Of a stretch of 64,000 nucleotides of DNA, positions 21,697 to 33,152 are shown in pieces. The translations under genes were made by a program, and so were the position numbers. The notes under the pieces were generated by a model. It had not been told where the DNA came from. It made no database searches and worked only from the letters and a program-made list of their open reading frames with translations. Source of the stretch: Coprinopsis marcescibilis (taxonomy: Eukaryota; Basidiomycota; Agaricomycetes; Agaricales; Psathyrellaceae); contig ML210200.1 in the NCBI GenBank assembly GCA_004369085.1, forward strand, positions 62,001-126,000, read 5' to 3'. How positions within the stretch are numbered: the first letter of the stretch is position 1; each line of letters begins with the position of its first letter.

Positions 21697-23798
21697 CTAG
21701 CGCCACTTGAAACGAACTTCACCTGATCTTATGATGCCCAGATGCGCATTATACCCTGGGTAGGTCCAGGAGCCTTTAACGTCAGATCCCCACCCCCCTT
21801 CAATACCCAACAGAGGATTGGCGGGATCTGGATCGATGTACCGCCCTTCAAACACGCTGAAGTGGCGCAGTCCCCAATCTGATATTCCTTCCTGCAAGTG
21901 ACGAGTCAAGTCATGGCTGAGGATTTGCTGGAACACCGGGCGTCAGTAAACAAGTTCATGAGGGGATTCATAGTGATCGACATGAGCATAAGTTGCCGGC
22001 AGCCAGATACACTGCACGGCACGGCAAGCGAAAGACGAGTGGGCACTCACCACGTCCAAGCCACCGGCGGCATGCACCACTACCAGGTTCTTCAGGCCGA
22101 GGAGGCGTGTTGCGAGTGCCTTGAGGAGCATACTGTCCATCACAAGCACCTCGATGTATAGGGTTTTCAGCTGGAAGGGCTTGTCGCTGAAGATGTCCAG
22201 TACGTGGATGAGCTCTGCGTAGGAAAGCTTGCGGTCGAGAATGGCGAGCGAGGTGAGCGAGGGGAGTGAGCGCTTGATGAGGGATATCGTTTGCCAAAGG
22301 GTAGGCGTAACATTGCTTGGCATCGAAGCAGACGCGGACGTCGGATTGCCATGGGTGGACCCCGTTGAATCATCGACGTTGCGGGTATGTAGTAGTGATA
22401 CGGGAACTGTCAGCGATTCGAGGTTTCGCAAAAGCCCTTCGTTGGCAGGCGCGAGAAGCAGAGTTTGGATGCGTGCCCAGCTTTGCCGTCTGCGACCTTC
22501 TGCCACTTCTGCCAAAGGTGCGTTATCTGGCCTGGTACTAGGTGGGTTGCTTCTGTTATTACCATAGAAGGTGGCTCCTGCCGTTGCTCCTGTACTTGGT
22601 GGCGTAACCGGCTTGAACTCGAGGTGCAACAAAGTCGTTTTGTGGGCGGTCAAAAAGTGCACGAGGGGCTGTGCATCGCTGAGGTGGCTTTCGTCGAAGT
22701 AGATGTTGAGTACGAGACTCCGGAGATTGGGGAATGTATCAAGGCCTTGAAAGAGCGCGGTCAGATCTACAGTGGAGGTGGATGATATGGCTAGTTCGTG
22801 GAGATTCGAGCGAAGTGCATTGATGAAGGGCAGGACATGCGTCTGGAGGTGGTAGAGCTCGGTTTCTATGTGCTCCTGATCCTTCGCATCATCAGTCGAC
22901 GAAATTCCGATTGCGTGCTGGCCAACAGTTACATCGTAGTCAAAGTGCAGCTCCAACTGGTCAAGGAACTCAAAGTCCGCTTGAGCGACAACAGACGCGA
23001 GGCGCCGGATAGTTGTGTGCAAAACGAGCCTTCTGAGGTTACCGGCAAAGCTCGTCCGTGCAGCGCGTAGCAAGCGCATGTTGGAATTGGTGAGTGGCAG
23101 GTGGCGAAGCTCGAAGGAGTAGGTGGTTAAATTGTGCATGTGCTGCATAGCCGTCATCATGGCGGTTATGATCACCTCGTTGGGGAAAATAGCTCTGGGA
23201 AAGGAGAAACGTTTGCTTGAAATAGATTTTCGGTTGCTTGAGCTGGTTTGGGAGAAGACTTTGTCGTATTGGGCTCCAATGGTCTCAAGTGTGGCCGTTA
23301 TTGGGACCCCGTGGGCGGTGTTCTTTGCAAACAGCTTTGTGATGAACGAGGATGCTAATTTCCATAGAGTGTCCCTAGTCCTATCGGCACTTGAGCCATC
23401 CTGCGCTCGAATGCTATCGATGAACCAAGCGTGGATGCGCAGACGTTTGACATGCCCTGCAGGAACGGGACTTCTACAATCCTATTAGAACGGCAACACT
23501 GAAGGAGTTGGTCGAATACCCACTGCAAGCTAATAAGCTGTCGAATGACACCTTTATCAAGCCTAGACCAGCAAACGTTGCTGTATACGAGGCTGAGGTA
23601 AAAGGTGAGAAGAGGCCGGTTCACCGCTATCAGCTCGACTGGGAAATGATTGTTTAGAGAGTTCCGGGTGAGTTGGGAGGCTATGAGATGCCAGAGTTCG
23701 TCAGGTAGCCTGCATGCCGGAGAGTACATAGCCATAGTCTCCATTTCGCCAAGTCGTCTGAGGCACTGTCGTGGTGCAGGTCCAATGTTTGAGCCCAT
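21697..23798 (-). CDS. F-box protein
   Basis: Likely substrate-recognition subunit of an SCF ubiquitin ligase. Exons 23798-23520, 23481-22051 and 21927-21697 (646 aa) keep phase. The middle intron of 123 bp has a strong GTGAGT donor and CTGAC branch; the first would be only 38 bp, so that junction is less sure. The N-terminus has an F-box core (CRLPDELWHLIASQL). Next comes a pattern common in basidiomycete F-box families (LDKG..., HVKRLRIHAWFIDS) and then leucine-rich segments without clear repeat periodicity (RRLVLHTTIRRL, LRSLVLNIYF, LKTLYIEVL). The C-terminus is short, about 76 aa. An inner ATG at 23744 is an alternative start. The ATG at 23798 lies 12 bp from a mobile element, which must supply the promoter region. 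Confidence 0.75.
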
Positions 23799-23810
23799 TG
23801 AGGGGCCACA

Positions 23811-24413
23811 TCAAGGGGCCACCACGATAGCCTCCGCTGAAATCGACCCCCCCCGGTCGGGTCCGTGGGAAGCAGTCAAAAAGCTGACAGCGGCTTACCG
23901 GTACGCCAATGCGGACTTTGAATTGCGCTACAGCCCATTTCGATAAGATTATACGACTGAACTACCACATACCATGTCTTCTACCTATCCTAACCTCGTC
24001 TGTGTTGGATCAAACCACGAAAAGTTTACTTGAGTCACCGTCTCCGACCTCTCCCTTGCCTGAATCACCGTTGGCCTCCGCTCAGGACTCCGAGGGCGTG
24101 CTTGCGCATTTGACTCGATGCTTGTCTGAGTGTTCCGGAACCCAGGTCTAAAGGGATGTGTCTCCAAACTTTATCTCGACAGACGTTGAAACTCGAGGGA
24201 CGGGCTTTGAAGGCATGATAGTATTGGGAGAGAAGGAGAACGTAGATTGAAGATAGGTACACCGTGAGCACCTAACGCGCATCTCGAGACTGATCGATAT
24301 GATTTCAAAGTCCGCATTGGCGTGCCGGTAAGCCGCTGTCAGCTTTTGACAGCTTCCCACGGACCCGACCGGGGGGGTCGATTTCAGCGGAGGCTATCGT
24401 GGTGGCCCCTTGA
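23811..24413. mobile_element. 603-bp element with 110-bp terminal inverted repeats (MITE-like)
   Basis: Left arm 23811-23922 and right arm 24304-24413 are inverted copies, nearly identical by eye. Each starts TCAAGGGGCCACCACGATAG from the outside and differs by one C in a C-run, one other 1-bp indel and about two substitutions. The 380-bp centre has no convincing frame. I see no target-site duplication. Long arms and no transposase fit a non-autonomous DNA transposon. Confidence 0.75.
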
Positions 24414-24768
24414 GTACTCCTAGCCAGCAATTCAAAAGGAATTCAGCACTGTGTGTATTCATTATTAATCACTACACACCTGTGTGCATACTTAACTTCG
24501 AGTGATATCCCTGCCAGCAGCTCCTGGGGTTTGAGTTCTGCTCAAGTGCGCATTAGAACCGGTTCAGTATATGCTCGGAAAGTCATTCCTACCCCACTGA
24601 CAGTAGAGTGTACAAGATGAAAATGTGCACTCAGGCATCTACGGACGAATTCTGAAGGCGACCATTGTGCTAAGATGCTCCGGTGGGCGCATCTGGGAAT
24701 CAGTATTGTCCTGGACCCACCTTACCCGAAAAGCATCCACTGTATGCACCTACAAAGCACGCTGAAGC

Positions 24769-24776
24769 TATTTAAG
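24769..24776 (+). promoter_or_regulatory. TATA-like box of family member A
   Basis: TATTTAAG, 54 bp upstream of the ATG at 24830. Confidence 0.4.
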
Positions 24777-24829
24777 GGTGAGCTACCTGTCTTCGCCATC
24801 TCACTCACCAATAATCCTCTTACACTTCG

Positions 24830-26403
24830 ATGCGGTGGAAGCTGATCGTCGAGTTCTTCCTCCTTCTTGGACTGCTTGGGTCATACTCTGCCGCCATCTC
24901 GAGACCAAACAATGGTGGCAAGTCTCTCAAGGCTAGCACGGGTGCCAAACCAAGGGGAATCGACGCTCAAAGTCGCCTACCCTCATCACCCGTTGTTTCG
25001 AAGCGAGCACCAAGACCGCCTGGTGTCAGAAAGGCGCCAGTAACTCTGCACGCACAACGCTCCAAAGCCCCGCCAAGGCCTGCTCAAGCTAAGGCTAAGG
25101 GTTACAGAGCTCCCCCGCGTCCACGACAAGCAGATAGAACCCCGCCGACGTCCCCAGCTAGAAGAAAGACAGGACAGCCGCAGAGGCCTGCACCGCGTCA
25201 GCCGAAACAGAAATCCACGCCACTGGCAAAGAATCGCAATACCAGAAATGTGCGAACCGCAGTTGCTGGTCGGTCCAAAGCTCGCGTTGTTGTCAAGCCC
25301 GCTGGTCGGCAGCCACCTCAGCGTCAGCGTCAGCCTAAGCCACATCCCCAAATACTCGTAATGGGAGAACGGCTCGTCTCCCAATCGTTGTTGCTGGTCC
25401 GTCCAAAGCTCACGGTGTTGTCAAGCCCGCTGGTCGGCAGCCACCTCAGCGTCAGCGTTTGCCTAAACCCACATCCACAAACAATCGTAACGCGAGAACG
25501 GCTCGCCTCCCACATGCTGTTGCTGGTCCGTCCAAAGCTCGCGGTGCAGGTGCTAGGCCCGTTGGTCGTGTGGTAACTCAGCAGCCAAGGGTGGGGCAGA
25601 AGTCGACTCCTGGAAGGCGGACTACAAATCAACAAAGCCGCAGCCCACCCGTGCGCGCTGGGGGACGGTCTTTGTCTCGGACGGCTAGTCGAAGTGGAAG
25701 TCGAACTCCTTCGCCCGACGGTCAGCAACAGCCCCAAGGCAATCCGCCAGCCAATCAACGCGTTGGCAGCACAGTACCTCTACTTCTAATTGGCCCACCT
25801 AATCCTGATGGAAGGGTGACACCTCCTTCTGATCACTGGGGCAGGCTCAACGCCTACATGAACTTCGACTCCACCTGGCGAGACAATTATGCTCCACCCA
25901 ACCAACGACCAAATTCCGGCAACAACCAGAATTCCCCTGGCAGAAGTAGCAATCAGAATTCGGCCAACGCGGGGCGAGTTCAGGCTGGACCAAGCGGAGG
26001 ATCGGGAAATCCACAGTTTGTTCAAGGCCCTTCGGGTTCTCAGACTCGAAAAGAAGCCCCAAGGGAGAGAAAGAATAAAGCGGCTAGGGATAAAAGAAAG
26101 AGGCTCAGGGATGCCGTTAAGACGGGCGACCAAACAGCGGTCGAGGCCTATACTGAGTTCAAGAGAATCCACGATGGGCCCAAGCATGCTGCAAGGATGG
26201 AGCTGCGGCGAAAGGTAAGGGAAGAGGCTCGAAAGGCTAGAGAACAAATATCGGGTTCGCCCGGCCCCGGCCCTGCAGGCCCTCCTCCTAATCCATTCGA
26301 CAAAGATTATAAAGAACCTCCAAGTCCGGGTCCAGGCGCAGCGGGCAGCTCGGTTGCTGCTAGAGGTGTCTTCACCAGCGAATTCGATGATGATTGGTAT
26401 TGA
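24830..26403 (+). CDS. family member A: secreted basic repeat protein, frame disrupted
   Basis: Function unknown. The N-terminus is a clear signal peptide (about residues 1-22, MRWKLIVEFFLLLGLLGSYS). A basic Pro/Arg/Lys/Gln-rich body follows, with a 129-bp (43-codon) tandem unit. The unit spacing from 25262 to 25390 is 128 bp but from 25390 to 25519 is 129 bp, so one base is missing near 25340. The first frame therefore ends at 25576, while the original frame continues from about 25459 to 26403. That second part keeps the family hallmarks: a Lys/Arg helix with GDQTAVEAYTEFKR, a Pro/Gly linker, and a C-terminus of VAARGVFTSEFDDDWY. It lacks the CX6C motif of the other members. Either a recent pseudogene, an unrecognised splice, or a base-calling error. 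Confidence 0.6.
25200..25590 (+). repeat. 129-bp tandem repeat inside family member A
   Basis: Three units aligned on GTTGCTGGTC (25262, 25390, 25519) and on CCACCTCAGCGTCAGCG (25313, 25441). Unit length is 43 codons, with one unit 1 bp short. Confidence 0.8.
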
Positions 26404-26739
26404 CCTTTCTCTGAATACTGTAGCCTTTGCAACCTATTTGTTTACTATCGTTATCGTTCTTTTACTGACTAGTGCGTGTCATAAACTGTAGTGTCCACTG
26501 CGATATACCCGGATTGCTTTTATTTTAAGTTTGGGTTGAGCCTTGTCAATCTATTGACGCTGAATAGGCAGGTTTCAAGCGGCAGAGGTTGAGAACAGCA
26601 ACGAAGAACTTGAACCTTGCAGTTTTGATCGCAGGGCTGATGCAATCATTTTCAGAGCGACGCAAGGGACCGTGCGTTCATCGACATCCTTTCTTCCACG
26701 TACCACCATATAGCTGAACATTAAACCTCAGTCACAAAG

Positions 26740-27809
26740 ATGTCTACCTCAGACCCAGTTGCATCCAAATCCCAGTTTCTGTGCATGTACATGTTGGGAC
26801 ACCCTGACACGCTGGTCGCCTACGCAAAGTGGTACGGAAAGGTTGACGAGGAACTCTTGACCGCCAGGATGACTGCGATAGATTCAAAGGTGTGTACAAC
26901 TTTTTTGTGTGATTTGTAGCCTGAATGTTAAATAATAACTAGAGCATGACCCTGAAATGCACGCCGAAAGCCCGTCCTCAAGATAAAGACTCTTTGCTCG
27001 TCGTCGTTCCCATCGAGCCGCCCCTTTCTGGCTACGAGGCGGTCAAGCCCCGTCTTCTGGAGATGAAAGCTCTGGCTCAGGAAGGGCTTGGGATGATCAA
27101 GGTGCCCACAATCAACACATTCCGCCTCCCTTTTGACTATCCAATTATCACCTGCCTCAACGCCGCGTTCATCAACATCACCTACATCGGCCACCTCTTT
27201 GGGTATTGGTCAGGCGACGACACCACATTCACCATTGGCTCATCGACATCCGCGTTAGAGTGGGCTGTGGTGCCGCTGCGGTTGCTCAGGATGTTCGCGG
27301 GTGGGCCGGTGCTGATGGTCAACTTCTGGATTGTGGTGGTTATACATTTGCTGCAAGGCTTGTATGTAGGCTGGTTGTGCAGGAAGCATTCGACGGGAGC
27401 TGTCGTTGGGGTGAGTGATATTGTCCTTGGAACTTTGCTTGCTTGCACCTTTTCCCTCTTTTTCCATTCCTCCCGCACCCATGCTTCTCGACGAATCCTG
27501 TCATTCGCGGTTCTCGATGTGTGACAGCCATCAGTGAAAGCAAGACGGGGCCCAGCACTGTTGACACTGCTTGCTTCACGGGTGTACCATGATTTTTGCG
27601 GAATACTTCCGCTCCCACTGCACGTTCTTCTTTGTTGCTATCCTGCTATTCGATCTCTTATCAAAGAAATGACACTGACCGCGTTCTTATTATCCGTCCT
27701 GCAGACCTTGTATGTCATTTCTACACTCTTTCTCGGGCTCCCAGTATGGGGCAATTTGCGCAACCGCATCCAGCAAGCCCGCATCGACTCAGTGATGAAG
27801 GTACAATGA
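26740..27809 (+). CDS. DUF2470-domain membrane protein
   Basis: Exons 26740-26889, 26943-27410 and 27705-27809 give about 240 aa in phase. Residues 10-110 fit the DUF2470 pattern found in haem/flavin-binding and fungal membrane proteins: FLCMYMLGHPDTLVAYAKWY, a MTAIDSKSMTL segment, and PLSGYEAVKPRLLEM. The C-terminal half has about four hydrophobic segments (around IITCLNAAFINITYIGHLFG, AVVPLRLLRMF, VLMVNFWIVVVIHLL and LYVISTLFLGLPVW) and ends with a basic amphipathic tail, so an integral membrane protein is expected. The last intron could instead end at 27527, adding about 59 aa; both acceptors keep phase, and the shorter product looks more family-like. It sits between family members A and B on the same strand. 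Confidence 0.75.
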
Positions 27810-28523
27810 ACTTGATTGAAGTAGCGATTCATCGCTAATGTATTATGTATTGCTTTCATTGTCGGTTCTGGTTCTCAAAATCATATCGAGCTTGGCTGCG
27901 ATCGTTGAAAGGGGTGTGGGCGAATAGATCACGGTGGAATGCTCTTGCGTTGCTGATGTTCTTTTGATGATTGATGATTGTTGAATCCCGAATCTCGTTT
28001 GGGCTTCGTGGGGTGGATTAGCTTCAAGGTTGGAGGCGAAAATCTTGTGGTTGGGTTGTGTTGGAGCTCTTGAAAGGCGTCGTTTGAAACACAGACTTGA
28101 TGACGCTGCTTAACTGGACGGTCCTGGCAGGACAAAGTTATGATCCTTTGCTGAATTTTTTTCTCGAGATTTTGGTCCTAAACCTGTCAGTGGTCACTGT
28201 TACGACCTCCAAGATCTGCGCAGGAGGTCCGAAGTGGGTGCGTGATTGCACAAGCAATCGCTTGTCTTGGCCTGCCGTATGAATCATCAACGTTGTAAGT
28301 GCATATTTTTGGAACGTCTGACTGCTCACTTATGCACTGCACCTCAGATCTAGATGATGCCGGGTACACCATACCCGTAGCGAGCACACACAGCAGATAT
28401 GAACGCCCCCAGCCCTGTCTTTACGGCTATCTTCCACCGTTTGCTTCCACAGGCTTTGAAAATCGACTGCACGCCCGATACTGATGCTAGCGCCTTGGCC
28501 CTTTTGGGCGTATGAAAGGTATG
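27810..28523. other. intergenic DNA upstream of family member B
   Basis: No gene recognised. Confidence 0.4.
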
Positions 28524-28529
28524 TATAAA
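28524..28529 (+). promoter_or_regulatory. TATA box of family member B
   Basis: TATAAA, 107 bp upstream of the ATG at 28631. Confidence 0.45.
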
Positions 28530-28630
28530 CGGGCCACGAGACCTTGGTGCTCAGATTCCGGTAAACGCTTTCTAAGCGCAGGGAAACAGCTGGTGCCAGC
28601 CAATCTCTATTGCCATCCCACTCTCAAGCC

Positions 28631-31600
28631 ATGCGGCATTTGGTGGCAGTCTTGTTCCTGGCGTCGGTATCCCTCACTGCGTATTCCTCCCCAAACTGTT
28701 TCCCTGCTGAAGACGCGATAGAAGCTCGGGAACCCCGCAAAAAGGGGGCTCCCACCAAACTCCCAACCCCGTCTCTTGCCAAGGCCAAACTTTCCAATGC
28801 AGCCCCCCCACCGAAAGTAAAGCCTCAACCTCAATGGCATCGTACTTCTGAAGGAAGTCATACACCACGGATAGCTGCAAAACAGCAGGGTGGCAAAGGG
28901 AACGCACAATCACAAGCATTGGCTCGGAATGCGCTTCCTCGACCTGGGATGGAGCGAGAAAGAGCTGGTTTTTCTCAAGCACGTAGTCAGGGGGGTCAGA
29001 ACCAGCAGAGTCGTAAGGCTAGGGGGGAGACAAAGACAGCAGCAACTCGCTCCCGAGGTGTGGGATCCACTCCCAACTTGCAGGGTGGTAAACCCGTCTC
29101 TCCTCAAGGAAGGAAGCCTGCCGTATCGCAGGGAAAGGGAAAGGGTAAAGCCAGATCTAGGGGAAAGGGAAAGAAGGGTAAAGCAAGAGCTAGATCTCGG
29201 GCCAAGTCTGCGGGAAGATCGTCAGCAACACATAAAAGTCGGCAGTCTCCTCGCCTGGGAACTAAATCTAAACCGACCCAGGCTCGGAAACGCACGAAGG
29301 GTCGGTCTCGAGGTCAGGTCCGCAAGAAAGGCGTTAAGAGCCAAGGTGGAGCTCGTGTCTCGATCAATACCATGTCGCGAGACAAGGCAGCCGGAAGACA
29401 AGGAAAGTCTGGTGCGGCTAATTCAGGTAGTAGATCGGGGCGAGGAGCTAAAGGTGATCACCAAATTCCTAATTCTCCCGCTAGACAGCATTCAAACATG
29501 GTTTTAGGACGGCTAGGAGCGTTACAGGGAGGAAACCGAGGAAATAGGGCACTCATTACACCACTTCGAGGTCATCAACGAAATCGTGTGCGGCCAAATT
29601 CAGGTCCGAAGAATCAAGGTATGCCCATCGAGTATTCACATACCAGCAATATGTTACACTAACCGCATAATACAGGGCGTACGCGAGCTCCAAACGCAAG
29701 ACAGAGCGGTTCTCGTTCTCGTGGCCAAATTGCAGCCAAGGCTCGCACGCAATCTCATCAGGCCAAGGCCCGTACATCAACGAAACATCGCTCGTCCTCT
29801 CTGTCATCCCCAAAGCAGTCTGGTCTTGGGGCTCGTCCAAAGGCCGGTGCATTGGGATTGGGAGCACATCGGCTGGCGCCAGGTCGTCTATGCAAGAGAG
29901 GCGATGAAGCATGTCCGACTACGTTAGAAGAATGGGACCAGTTCGTAAACGACCCTCATTGGGCATCGAAGATGCTCGCAATGGACAAATCAGGGCTTGG
30001 GCAGAGCAGCCAGAGTCAGCATCAGCCGCCACCGCAAGTGCAAGCTCAGTCGCCACCCGCACAACCTCCGCTTGCCCATTCTCCACTCGCCCACTCTCCA
30101 CTTGCCCATTCTCCACATACGGTGGAAGAGTGGGACCGTTTTGTGGACGACCCCGCATGGGCATCCAAGCTGCTAGAGATGACTGGTTCAGGGCCCGGAT
30201 GGAGCAGCCCGAGTCCTCCGCAGCAAGGCGGCGCTTACCCAGCCAGTCCAGCCACCGGTCAGTACGGCAATACTAGTCCCGCCAGCGACGGACCTTCCAC
30301 TAGGCCAATAAGGCCACTCCCAAGACGGCACAGCCAGAATCAGCCATCACCGCTTGCAGGCGTCGCTGGCCCAAGTCAGCATCACGTTCCAGTCCAGCGA
30401 GAAGACCAGGCTGAAGCCAACTGGGCAAGGTACAATCGCAAAGTCGAGAAATTAAGGAAAAACACGTCAAACTGGGACAGCCTATCAAAGGAGGAGCGGC
30501 AAACGCTCTTGCGACCGCTGAAGAAAGCGGCACATTCTTATCGGGATGAAAGTCCTCCAACCTCGCCAGATAATCCGGAAGCTGCTACCAGTGTGGGCTT
30601 CGAACGAGTCGACCCGGAGAAGGCTAAAGCGGCCTGGAAATCGTACAACCGAAAGGTTCAGGATCTGATGAAGGATACGCCAAATTGGGACAGCCTAACA
30701 GGAACGGAGCGGCGGAGGTTGATTCTACCACTGAAGAAAGCAGCTCTTTCTACGCCATACGTGGTTCAATACGACAGTGTCGCGAGTCCGCCAGATAATC
30801 CGCAAGGATTCCTGCCCGGGGGTGGCGGCTCTCCCAGTGGGCATGGTTCCGCTGGAAGGGAATCTGGAACAGAGCACCCACCATTATCTGCAGTGGCACT
30901 GGGTAAGAGAAGGAGAAGGGAAGATTCCCCCCCTCACAGCACGGGTGCCACGCCAGCTGTTCCCAATTCTGGGCAGTCCAGTCCGAATCTGCGGATCAGC
31001 GGAAGTGCTACAGGTCCCCCTATAGCTAACTCTAATCCACGGATTGGTGAAGGGTCAGGTTATACGGGACCAACTATCATACGCATCGATTCAGAGCCAC
31101 CTAGTCCAGCCCCGCAACAGCCAAAGCCCAAAAAGAGATGGCAAACATCCAAAGGGAAGGGGAAGGGGAAGAAGCCAGCACGAGAAACTATAGGCGTCGG
31201 TGTTGCAGGACCCTCTAATGCAGCGCCGGTACTTTCTACTGCTCCACAAGTGCCAGCCGGTCCACACGCGCACGGCTCAATCGAAGACTACGAATACAGA
31301 CTGGCTCAGCTCAACGCCAAGGAGGGCTGGGATCGCATGACACAGGCGGATCGGACAGCGCAAATAGCTAAAGAGCGGGACAAATGGATCAGGGACAATA
31401 AAGCTATTGGTGGAACTGGCAAAGTTCGAGAGGAACGAGCCCGCATGATTCAGAATGCAGAACCCTCTAATCAACCCCCGGCTCTTTCCACTGCTCCGCA
31501 ACGACCGGGCGGCCCACCGATTTTGCGCGGCTCAGTCGACGACTACGATCACAGAATCGCTCAGATCAGAACACAGGATAGTTGGGATAGCATGTCAAAG

Positions 31601-31861
31601 ACGGAGCGAACGTTGAGAGTAGCGAAAGAGAGGAACGACTGGATCAAGGATAACAAAGCTATTGGGGGAACTGGCACACTTCGAGATGAACGAGCCCGCA
31701 AGGAGGCCGAAGGGCAAGGGACGCATGGAGAAGCCTCTGATACCAACAGGATAGGTGGTCCCAGCTCACAAGACGCAGGGGCCTCTGGGGGTCATCAACC
31801 GTCGAGTCGCGACTTCTCCGAGGAAGGAGACGATGGCTGGTACCAAACGCCACGTATATAA
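28631..31861 (+). CDS. family member B: secreted, modular basic protein (1057 aa)
   Basis: Function unknown. Exons 28631-29618 and 29676-31861; the 57-bp intron has a GTATGC donor and CTAAC branch. The start at 28631 gives a signal peptide (MRHLVAVLFLASVSLTAYSS) like members C and D; seven extra residues upstream are possible. Residues 31-35 are EAREP, and a very basic Gly/Ser/Arg/Lys region follows to about 400. A CX6C motif (C402, C409) leads into CPTTLEEW. Three modules are each duplicated: EEWD-[QR]-FV-[ND]-DP-x-WASK at about 414 and 480; W-x-x-YNRKV...NWDSL...L-x-PLKKAA twice; and a 60-70-residue unit with DY-[ED]-[YH]-R-[LI]-AQ...DNKAIGGTG twice near the end. The tail is acidic and aromatic (EEGDDGWYQ). 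Likely extracellular; the basic body could bind polyanions, which is inference. Confidence 0.8.
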
Positions 31862-33152
31862 ATTCTATTTATTATATTTATTTTAGCTTGATCCTCTTCG
31901 TGTCGGATATTTATTCAATGAACAAACGACAAGGACATCAACAGCAGCTGGTTCATAGCGCTCGTAGGAATAGAGACCCTTGGATCTACTCTTTAAGAGA
32001 AGCTCAAGTAGCAGATGAGAAACGATAGAGTGTACCAGGCTCTATATAGCAGTGCCGCCGAAATTGGGTAGCGTGCAACAAGCATCTTTCGTCTCGCGGA
32101 CACTGGACATACTTGGAAATAGAGAGATGAGTTGGGCGCTAATCGAACATTACCGTGGCTTCAACGCGAGCATTATGTACCGTAAGCCTCAAACAACTCA
32201 AAACCATTGAAAAGATGATGTTAATTCGGATTCGTTTCGAGCAACGAGAAAACCATTCATTGGAAAAAAGAAAAACCAGATGTCAGAAAGCACAGAAAGC
32301 TGTAAAACTGTAAACAGCACCGAGAAAGGAAAAGAGTGCATACGTAATGATATACATAAAAAAATAAGGGACTAAACCAGGTCGATAAGTAAGTGGGCAA
32401 TAAAGCAAGACAGGAGGAGGAGGGAGCGAGAGTAGTGGCTAGTGTGTATGTAGTAGTACTTTAGTAGTAGGAGCAGCAATACGAAGTAGTTTCAAGTAGA
32501 GGGTGAAAAAAAGAGCCTGCACAACATCACGGAATCGTAAGTATACGAAAGGAAGGGGATGAATATAGAATCGGATTGAAAGGAACGTGTGTGTGATTGA
32601 AATCGCCGCAAAGCTGAGAAGAGGCGGCATAAAACGCTTGTATGTAGGTGCAGCGAAAGGGAATGAAGCGCCGATTAGCATCGGTAAGATAAAGATCTGC
32701 GCGCAAGCTTGTATGTAAGGCTGATTAAAACGGTGGTATCAGAAGGGCAAAGCCTTTTTGCTACGAATAGAACATCCATCCCAGAGAGATTGCAGAATAG
32801 GTTGTCGTCGAACGTGGTTTAAACCAAGTGGTGATTAGATCTGGGATGGTAGGAACGGAGGGGAGATGCGGGAGACAAGGGGTCAGACGAACATGAGAGA
32901 ATCAGCCGCTTATAGTGGACGTCAAACAAGGGATCCAAGGATCAAACGCACAACAGAACATGTGCAAAAGACCTTCGGTGGCGAGGTTGACAGCGGAAGT
33001 TGGTAGGGCAAGGGTGATGGTCGAGAGGTGATAAACATTGGAGTCGGGGGCGGTAAAAATCTGTAAATGATGGAGGGTGCCAAGATGGGTGATAGAAGAC
33101 ATCGACATCGGGTAGAAAAGCGCGACGACAAACGAAGAGTCAGTCGGCACTT
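31862..33152. other. convergent intergenic region
   Basis: Lies between the 3' ends of member B and the Msb1-like gene. A/G-rich, no gene recognised; presumably holds both 3' UTRs. Confidence 0.5.

Noticed and set aside
28890..29507. 205-codon alternative frame inside member B
   Set aside because: Overlaps the first exon of B, whose frame has the signal peptide and joins in phase to exon 2.
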